Shown: piece by piece, positions 15,726 through 20,773 of the stretch
Layout: each line of letters begins with the position of its first letter
Numbering within the stretch: position 1 is the stretch's first letter
NCBI GenBank assembly: GCA_036652035.1
Contig: JAVVWR010000054.1
Span: 1-20,773 of the forward strand
Direction: 5' to 3'
Source: JAEZVV01 sp036652035
GTDB taxonomy: Bacteria > Pseudomonadota > Gammaproteobacteria > Burkholderiales > Burkholderiaceae_F
Length of the DNA: 20,773 nt
Translations under genes and position numbers: made by a program
Notes under the pieces: generated by a model
Database searches by the model: none
Seen by the model: only the letters and a program-made list of their open reading frames with translations
What the model was told of the DNA's origin: nothing

Positions 15726-16673
15726 ATGTCTGCCAAGCGTTTTCTGCTGTCTTTTCTCTTCTTCATTCCCTGGCTGGCTACGGCGCAGCCGCTCCTGACT
15801 CCGGCACAGTTGCAGGCGCGGCTGGCCGATCCGGATCTGCGCGTGGTCGATATCCGCGGCGGGCGTGAGAGCAATGGCAAGTCGCCGTATGAAAACGGCC
15901 ATATCCCGGGCGCGCAAAGCGCGCCCTACCCCGTGTGGCGTGGCCCCAAGGAGAATCCGGGCGCTCTGCTGCCCGCGGCCCAGCTCACCCAGGTGATTCA
16001 AGGTTTGGGCATCGATCGCGAAACGCCGGTGGTGGTGGTGGTCGAGGGCTCGGACCACACCGATTTCGGTGCGGCTGCCCGCGTGGTTTGGACCCTCAAG
16101 GCGGGCGGCGTCAAGCAGGTCTCGATTCTCAATGGCGGCATGAAAGCCTGGCGCGCGGCGAGCCTGCCGCTTACGGCCGAGGTGGTTGATGCCTTGCCCA
16201 CCCCGTTTGAACTGAAGTTCGATCCGCGTCTGCTCGCCACTCGTGAAGAGGTGGTGGCGATCATTGCGGCGCCGGCCAACACGCGCTTGCTCGACGCGCG
16301 TCCGGCCGAGTTCTTCGCGGGCGAGGACAAGCACGGCGCGGCCAAGTCGCCCGGCACGCTGGCCGGCGCGAAAAACGTCGACAACGCCGTGTGGTTCAAG
16401 GGCGACACGGCCGAGATGCTGCCCGTCGACGAGATCCGCCGCCTGGCTCGAGACAACGGTGTCGATACCCGCCAGCCGACAGTGAGCTTTTGCAATTCCG
16501 GTCACTGGGCCGCGACCAACTGGTTCGTTCTGAGCGAAGTGCTGGGCCAGCCCGAGGTCAAGCTCTATCCCGAATCCATGGTTGGCTGGTCGCAGGCCGG
16601 CTTGCCGATGGCCAACGTGCCCTCGCGCCTGCGCCAGTTCTACCTTCAACTGCGGGCGGCTTTGGCCAACTGA
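15726..16673 (+). CDS. Exported tandem-domain rhodanese (thiosulfate sulfurtransferase type)
   Basis: A 315-aa protein with a signal peptide (MSAKRFLLSFLFFIPWLATAQP, cut near 21) selected as the start; an upstream frame extension to 15627 would spoil it. Two rhodanese domains are visible (about 24-150 and 163-300). Only the second has a catalytic cysteine, C256 in FCNSGHWA; the first has the fold hallmarks VVDIRGG and GHIPGA but no active cysteine, as in SseA-type enzymes. It should move a sulfane sulfur, for example from thiosulfate to a thiol or cyanide, in the periplasm. It precedes the YeeE/YedE transporter by 4 nt, suggesting it prepares or receives sulfur at the membrane. Confidence 0.88.
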   Translation: MSAKRFLLSFLFFIPWLATAQPLLTPAQLQARLADPDLRVVDIRGGRESNGKSPYENGHIPGAQSAPYPVWRGPKENPGALLPAAQLTQVIQGLGIDRETPVVVVVEGSDHTDFGAAARVVWTLKAGGVKQVSILNGGMKAWRAASLPLTAEVVDALPTPFELKFDPRLLATREEVVAIIAAPANTRLLDARPAEFFAGEDKHGAAKSPGTLAGAKNVDNAVWFKGDTAEMLPVDEIRRLARDNGVDTRQPTVSFCNSGHWAATNWFVLSEVLGQPEVKLYPESMVGWSQAGLPMANVPSRLRQFYLQLRAALAN

Positions 16674-16677
16674 ACTC

Positions 16678-17817
16678 ATGGCAATCGGCAGCACGATTTC
16701 GACCATTTCCACCCGCCGGACCGGCGTCCGTTCTTCCACTCTGATCCTTTACGGGTTGGCGTTCGCCGCCTGGCTGGTCGTGACCTGGAGCGTCGGCCTG
16801 CGCCAGGGCGCGCTGTTTCTGGTCGGGATCGGCTTTGGCGCAGTGCTGGCCGCGGTGGCTTTCGGCTTTACCACCGGGTGGCGGGCCTGGATCCGCGACC
16901 GCGATCCCACCGGCCTCTTGGCGCAGTTTCTGGCGATCGCGCTGGCGATGCTGGTGAGTATTCCCCTGATCGCTACGCACCCGGAACTCTCGGCCGCGGC
17001 CGGGCCGCTGTCGGTGAGCCTGGTGATCGGCGCCTTCGTTTTTGGCGCGATGATGCAGATCGCCGACGGTTGCGGCTCGGGCACGCTCTACAAATCTGGC
17101 CTGGGCAATCTGTTTTCGCTGGCGGTCCTGCCGGGCTTTATCGGCGGCAGTTTCTTCGGCGCGGCTCACATCGATTCCTGGCTTGCGCTCGGCAGCCTGC
17201 CACCGGTGCTGGTGCAAGACCTGGTCGGCGTGAGCGGGGCGCTGGTGCTGCAGTCGGCCGCTCTGGGCTTGCTCGCTTTTCTGCTGTGGCGCTACCGCCG
17301 CCGCACCGATACCCGTTGGAAAGGCCGGGCGATCTATCTGGGCGCGGTTCTGCTCGCCGTGTTCGCGGTGTTCAACCTCGTCATCGCCGGCCAGCCCTGG
17401 GGCATCGTCTACGGCTTCGGGCTGTGGGGAGCCAAGCTCGCCACCTGGGTCGGCGTTGACCTGTCGGCCAATGCTTTCTGGGGGCGGGAAGCGCAACAGG
17501 CGCAGATCCATTCGAGCGTTCTGACCGACGTCACCACCATCACCAACCTCGGCCTATTGCTGGGCGCTTTCATGGCGGCTCATCACCGCGGCACGACCAA
17601 CCCCGAGGTCAAGGCCACCGCCTGGCAATGGCTGGCGGCGATCCTCGCCGGGCTGTTGCTGGGCTATTCGTCGCGGCTGGCTTTCGGCTGCAACGTCGGC
17701 GCGTTCTTTTCTGGCATCTCGACTGGCAGCCTGCACGGCTGGGTGTGGTTTGTCGCGGCTTTTGCGGGTTCGGTGCTGGGCGTGGGTCTGCGCGCCCGGC
17801 TGGGGTTGAAGGCATGA
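16678..17817 (+). CDS. YeeE/YedE-family (TsuA-type) sulfur transporter
   Basis: A 379-aa protein with about nine to ten transmembrane helices in two similar halves. Conserved cysteine sites of the family are seen in IADGCGSGTLYKSGLG (C132) and LAFGCNVGAFFSGISTGSLHGW (C338, split by helix end). YeeE (TsuA) takes up thiosulfate through a chain of cysteines. The ATG at 16678 follows the rhodanese stop by 4 nt, and its own stop overlaps the next start (ATGA). It could import thiosulfate or a persulfide carried by the exported rhodanese. The direct substrate is inferred from the family. Confidence 0.88.
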   Translation: MAIGSTISTISTRRTGVRSSTLILYGLAFAAWLVVTWSVGLRQGALFLVGIGFGAVLAAVAFGFTTGWRAWIRDRDPTGLLAQFLAIALAMLVSIPLIATHPELSAAAGPLSVSLVIGAFVFGAMMQIADGCGSGTLYKSGLGNLFSLAVLPGFIGGSFFGAAHIDSWLALGSLPPVLVQDLVGVSGALVLQSAALGLLAFLLWRYRRRTDTRWKGRAIYLGAVLLAVFAVFNLVIAGQPWGIVYGFGLWGAKLATWVGVDLSANAFWGREAQQAQIHSSVLTDVTTITNLGLLLGAFMAAHHRGTTNPEVKATAWQWLAAILAGLLLGYSSRLAFGCNVGAFFSGISTGSLHGWVWFVAAFAGSVLGVGLRARLGLKA

Positions 17818-17987
17818 AACGGGTCTGGTGGAGCACCTTCTTCCTGGGGCTGCTGGCGGCCTTCATCGTGGCCGACTGGCTGGCCGCCACGCCACACGAG
17901 CGCTTTGCCGAGCCGCCGCCCTGGGCGCTGGGCCAGGAGAAGATCGACAGCGGCGCTCATTGCTCGGCGGCGCCGGCGCCGCGTTAA
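17814..17987 (+). CDS. Tiny single-pass membrane protein of the sulfur operon
   Basis: A 57-aa protein starting at the ATG in the ATGA overlap with the YeeE/YedE gene (17814-17817). One transmembrane helix (about 6-25, WWSTFFLGLLAAFIVADWLA) is followed by a proline-rich soluble part with one cysteine near the end (C50 region, GAHCSAAP). Nothing in it is recognised. The overlap makes translation coupling with the transporter likely, so it may be an accessory or stabilising subunit. It is too short for most ORF criteria and would be missed. Confidence 0.7.
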   Translation: MKRVWWSTFFLGLLAAFIVADWLAATPHERFAEPPPWALGQEKIDSGAHCSAAPAPR

Positions 17988-17995
17988 GGCGCCGG
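17973..17995. terminator. Inverted repeat around the stop codon between convergent operons
   Basis: CCGGCGCC (17973-17980) and GGCGCCGG (17988-17995) form an 8-bp perfect stem around GCGTTAA, which contains the TAA stop of the small membrane gene. No T run follows. It sits between convergent genes with only 20 bp between their ends and may act as a weak bidirectional terminator. Confidence 0.35.
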
Positions 17996-18007
17996 GCGTA
18001 GTGAGCT

Positions 18008-19582
18008 TCAGGCCCGGATTCTGAACACGCTCACCGCGTCGGCCAGCTGGCGTGCCTGATCGCTCAGCTGAGCCGCAGCCGTAGCGCTTTGTTCGACCAG
18101 TGCCGCGTTCTGTTGCGTGACCTGATCGAGCTGCGCCACGGCCTGGTTGACTTCGCCGATACCCTCGGTCTGCTCACGAGACGCATGGCTGATTTCTCCG
18201 ATCAGCTCGCTCACCCGCTGCGAGCGGGTGACGATCCCGGTCATATGGGTCCCGGCTGCCTGCACCTGACGGCTGCCTTCGTTGACGGTTTGCACCGAAC
18301 CTTCGATCAGGCCAGTGACTTCGTGCGCCGCTTCGCTGCTGCGCTGGGCCAGCCGGCGCACTTCGGCGGCCACCACCGCAAAGCCGCGCCCGTGCTCGCC
18401 CGCGCGAGCGGCCTCGACCGCGGCGTTGAGCGCCAGGATGTTGGTCTGGAAGGCGATGCCCTCGATCAGCGAGTTGATCTCCTCGATCTTGCGGCTTGCC
18501 ACCTGGATCCGGTTCATGGTCGCGACCACTTGATCGACCACGCCGCCTTGCTGGGCGACTTCGGCGGCGGCCACTGACAAGGTCTTGGTCTCTTGCGCGA
18601 CGTCGGCGTTGTGGCGAACGCTCGCGCTCATCTGCTCCATTGACGCGGCGGTTTCTTCCAGGCTGGCGGCCTGCTCCTCGGTGCGCGACGACAGATCCCG
18701 ATTGCCACGGGCCAGTTCATCGGCGGCCCTGCGCAGCGACTGGATGCTGACGCCGGCATCCATCAGCACGCCGACCAGTTTTCCATTCATCTGGTTGAGT
18801 AGCCGGGTCAAGCGGTGCACCTGGGCGTCGCCGCTCTCGTCGAAACGGGCGCGGATGTCGCCGCCGGCAATCCGCACGGCCTGAGTCAAGGCCTGATCGA
18901 GCGGGGCAAAGACGGCGTAATTCAGATAGGCCGCAGTGCAGATCGCTAACAGGGCTGTCAGCAGCGATGCGACCGTGATCAGCCCGCGCGCGGTGGCGGG
19001 AATGGCGTCGCCCAGGCTTATCGCGGTCGCCGCGGCGATCAGCCCGAGCAGCGCAGCCGGCGCCAGCGCCAGCCAGCAGCGCGTGCCAAGCGGCAGTCGC
19101 CGGGCCGTATCCAGCCCGCCGCGCCAGCCGGTGCGGAGCAGCTCGCCGCCGGCGAGCTCGTGCGAAGTGAGGGTGCCGGCGCGCATGCGGGCGTACAAGG
19201 CCTGGGCGGCCTCGATCTCGGCCCGAGTCGGCCGGGTTCGCACCGAGATGTAGCCGGTGATCTCGCCCTGGTGAACGATCGGTGTGACATTGGCCTGCAC
19301 CCAGTAGTGCGCGCCGCTGCTCGCGCGGTTCTTGACGATTCCGCGCCAGGGTTGGCCGGCCGCCACGGTGCGCCACAGATCCGCGAACGCCGCGGGCGGC
19401 ATGTCGGGGTGGCGCACCAGGTTGTGCGGCTGCCCTACCACCTGCTCGAGCGTGAAGCCACTGATCTTGAGAAAGCTCGCGTTGGCGTAGGTGATCCGGC
19501 TTTGGCAATCGGTGCGGGTGACGATGACGTCATCCTCGCCCAGGACAAATTCTTGATCGGTGACAGGAAGGTTCAGGCGCAT
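18008..19582 (-). CDS. aer: Aer-like PAS chemoreceptor (methyl-accepting chemotaxis protein)
   Basis: A 524-aa protein with a cytoplasmic N-terminal PAS domain (about 8-115), two closely spaced hydrophobic segments (about 168-190 and 199-221), a HAMP region (about 222-275) and a signalling domain with the conserved tip SLIEGIAFQTNILALNAAVE (371-390). R57, H58, D60 and W70 fall at the same numbers as FAD-binding residues of E. coli Aer, which also supports the start at 19582 over the one at 19789. Aer reports redox or energy state to CheA through FAD and has no large periplasmic domain, as here. No NWETF-type methyltransferase tail is seen. No other che genes are present. A redox taxis role is inferred. 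Confidence 0.87.
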   Translation of the reverse strand: MRLNLPVTDQEFVLGEDDVIVTRTDCQSRITYANASFLKISGFTLEQVVGQPHNLVRHPDMPPAAFADLWRTVAAGQPWRGIVKNRASSGAHYWVQANVTPIVHQGEITGYISVRTRPTRAEIEAAQALYARMRAGTLTSHELAGGELLRTGWRGGLDTARRLPLGTRCWLALAPAALLGLIAAATAISLGDAIPATARGLITVASLLTALLAICTAAYLNYAVFAPLDQALTQAVRIAGGDIRARFDESGDAQVHRLTRLLNQMNGKLVGVLMDAGVSIQSLRRAADELARGNRDLSSRTEEQAASLEETAASMEQMSASVRHNADVAQETKTLSVAAAEVAQQGGVVDQVVATMNRIQVASRKIEEINSLIEGIAFQTNILALNAAVEAARAGEHGRGFAVVAAEVRRLAQRSSEAAHEVTGLIEGSVQTVNEGSRQVQAAGTHMTGIVTRSQRVSELIGEISHASREQTEGIGEVNQAVAQLDQVTQQNAALVEQSATAAAQLSDQARQLADAVSVFRIRA

Positions 19583-19666
19583 GGTGTGGGTAGAGGTCGG
19601 GTGGCCGAAGTGGCGCGACGGCTCCGCCACAGATGCCGGGCCGCCATGGCCGGCATCGATGCTCTG

Positions 19667-19693
19667 GTTACGGCAGGTCCTCTGGCGGCTTGA
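19667..19693 (-). promoter_or_regulatory. Possible sigma-28 (FliA) promoter upstream of the chemoreceptor
   Basis: On the minus strand TCAAG (19693-19689), 14 bp, then GCCGTAAC (19674-19667) resembles TAAAG-N14-GCCGATAA: correct spacing, GCCG intact, four mismatches overall. It lies about 85 nt upstream of the start. Flagellar-class promoters commonly drive chemoreceptor genes. Confidence 0.35.
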
Positions 19694-19820
19694 GCCGGCG
19701 CTGCGCGCGACGTGGTGCTCGAGCTTGAGCAAGATCGTGTTTCGCGCTCGCCGCCGCTGCCGCGTCGCGGTCATTGACCGGGCCGCCACCTACACTGGCA
19801 ACCCTCGAAAGGAGACCGCC

Positions 19821-20773
19821 TTGCCGCTTGCCATTGGTTTTGATGACATCGACGCCGCCGCTCAACGCCTGGCCGGCGTCGCGCACCTGACGCCGGCACT
19901 GACCTCACGTACGGCTGACGCACGCACCGGCGCCCGCTTGTTTTTCAAGTGCGAGAACCTGCAGCGGATGGGGGCGTTCAAATTCCGCGGCGCCTATAAC
20001 GCGCTGTCGAAATTCAGCCCGCAGCAGCGGCAGGCCGGTGTGATCGCTTTTTCCAGCGGCAACCATGCCCAGGCCATCGCCTTGTCGGCGCGCCTGCTGG
20101 GCATGCCGGCGGTGATCGTGATGCCCGAGGACGCTCCCGCGCTCAAGATCGAGGCCACTCGCAATTACGGCGCCGAAGTGATTCTCTACGACCGCTATAC
20201 GGTCGATCGCGAAGTGCTGGGGCGAGAAATCGCCGCTGCGCGTGGCATGACGCTGGTGCCGCCCTACGACCACGCCGACGTGATGGCGGGCCAGGGTACG
20301 GCGGCCAAGGAACTGATCGAACAGGTCGGCGATCTCGATCTGCTGGTGGTGTGCGTGGGCGGCGGCGGGCTGATCTCGGGCTGCGCCACCGCGGCCAAGG
20401 CGCTCTCGCCGAGCTGCGAAGTGATCGGCGTCGAGCCCGAGGCCGGCAACGACATGCAGCAGTCCTTTGCACGCGGCGAGATCGTCCACATCGAGGTGCC
20501 GCGCACGATTGCCGATGGCGCCCAGACTCAGCACGCCGGCCAGCTCACTTTTCCCGTGATCCAGCGTCTGGTGAGCGGCATCACCACCGTCAGCGACGCC
20601 GAACTGGTACGCACCATGCGCTTCTTTGCCGAACGCATGAAGCTGGTGGTCGAGCCCACGGGTTGTCTGGCGGCCGCGGCGGTGCTCGAGGGCAAGATCG
20701 ATGTCGCCGGTAAGCGGGTCGGCATCATTGTCTCTGGCGGCAACGTCGGTCCCGACCGCTTCGCCGAATTGCT
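19821..20773 (+). CDS. PLP-dependent threo-3-hydroxyaspartate ammonia-lyase / serine racemase / threonine dehydratase family, 3' truncated
   Basis: 317 codons are readable, open at the window end; relatives are about 320-325 aa, so nearly all is present. The start is TTG at 19821, with AAAGGAGA 5 nt before it, and no ATG fits the family N-terminus. The PLP lysine is K54 in AFKFRGAYNA. Other sites are SSGNHAQ (78-84), the phosphate-binding GGGGL (180-184) and SGGNVG (305-310). These are fold-type II enzymes that deaminate or racemise serine, threonine or hydroxyaspartate. The lack of a C-terminal ACT domain at this length separates it from IlvA. It is divergent from the chemoreceptor across a 238-bp gap. 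The exact substrate is not determined by the motifs. Confidence 0.87.
   Translation, partial: MPLAIGFDDIDAAAQRLAGVAHLTPALTSRTADARTGARLFFKCENLQRMGAFKFRGAYNALSKFSPQQRQAGVIAFSSGNHAQAIALSARLLGMPAVIVMPEDAPALKIEATRNYGAEVILYDRYTVDREVLGREIAAARGMTLVPPYDHADVMAGQGTAAKELIEQVGDLDLLVVCVGGGGLISGCATAAKALSPSCEVIGVEPEAGNDMQQSFARGEIVHIEVPRTIADGAQTQHAGQLTFPVIQRLVSGITTVSDAELVRTMRFFAERMKLVVEPTGCLAAAAVLEGKIDVAGKRVGIIVSGGNVGPDRFAEL

Noticed and set aside
15711..16739. 342-aa minus-strand frame
   Set aside because: Antisense to the rhodanese gene, with no domain and typical shadow composition.
16558..17511. 317-aa minus-strand frame
   Set aside because: Antisense to the YeeE/YedE gene, with biased composition.
19583..19789. 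Upstream start for the chemoreceptor at 19789
   Set aside because: The added 69 residues are Arg-rich and unlike Aer. The 19582 start aligns the FAD-site residues with Aer numbering.

Overview
The window is high-G+C DNA with closely packed genes. The gene families (Psr-type molybdoenzyme with a TtrSR-like two-component system, Uup, FetAB, an Aer-like chemoreceptor, YeeE/YedE, a secreted Tyr/Gly protein ending in a WC...YYPYV...C pattern) suggest a Betaproteobacterium, probably of the Rhodocyclales/Burkholderiales side. That placement is inferred from gene style; no marker gene is present. Two runs of exactly 100 N (9220-9319 and 14305-14404) show a draft assembly with gaps of unknown true length. 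No rRNA, tRNA, transposase or CRISPR array was seen.

Region 1 (1-6933) is a respiratory module. Two back-to-back terminators (12-89) close it on the left. A minus-strand operon encodes a Tat-exported molybdopterin catalytic subunit, a four-cluster [4Fe-4S] electron-transfer subunit and an NrfD/PsrC membrane anchor. A divergent pair of genes encodes a sensor kinase with a PhnD-like periplasmic domain and a FixJ/TtrR-type regulator. The layout matches operons for tetrathionate, thiosulfate or polysulfide respiration, but the substrate cannot be fixed from sequence alone.

Region 2 (6934-9053) is a tightly overlapping operon: a TerB-like protein followed by FetA and FetB, an ABC system of the iron-export family. 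Between it and the first gap lies a nested inverted repeat.

Region 3 (9320-11126) holds a SAM-dependent methyltransferase cut by the gap, then a 387-bp AT-rich intergenic stretch with one perfect DnaA box (TGTGGATAA), several near-perfect ones and a DUE-like tract. This looks like a replication origin or DnaA-binding locus, with no dnaA nearby. A divergent Crp/Fnr-like regulator follows.

Region 4 (11167-15593) has an EamA-family exporter, the ABC-F ATPase Uup, a secreted Tyr/Gly-rich protein interrupted by the second gap, a glycine-zipper lipoprotein and a solitary HicA-like protein.

Region 5 (15726-17987) is a second sulfur module: exported tandem-domain rhodanese, YeeE/YedE sulfur transporter and a tiny membrane protein, nearly contiguous. 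It may import thiosulfate or sulfane sulfur and could be linked physiologically to Region 1.

Region 6 (18008-20773) has an Aer-like PAS chemoreceptor with a possible sigma-28 promoter, and a divergent PLP-dependent ammonia-lyase of the serine racemase/threonine dehydratase family, which starts at TTG and runs off the window end.
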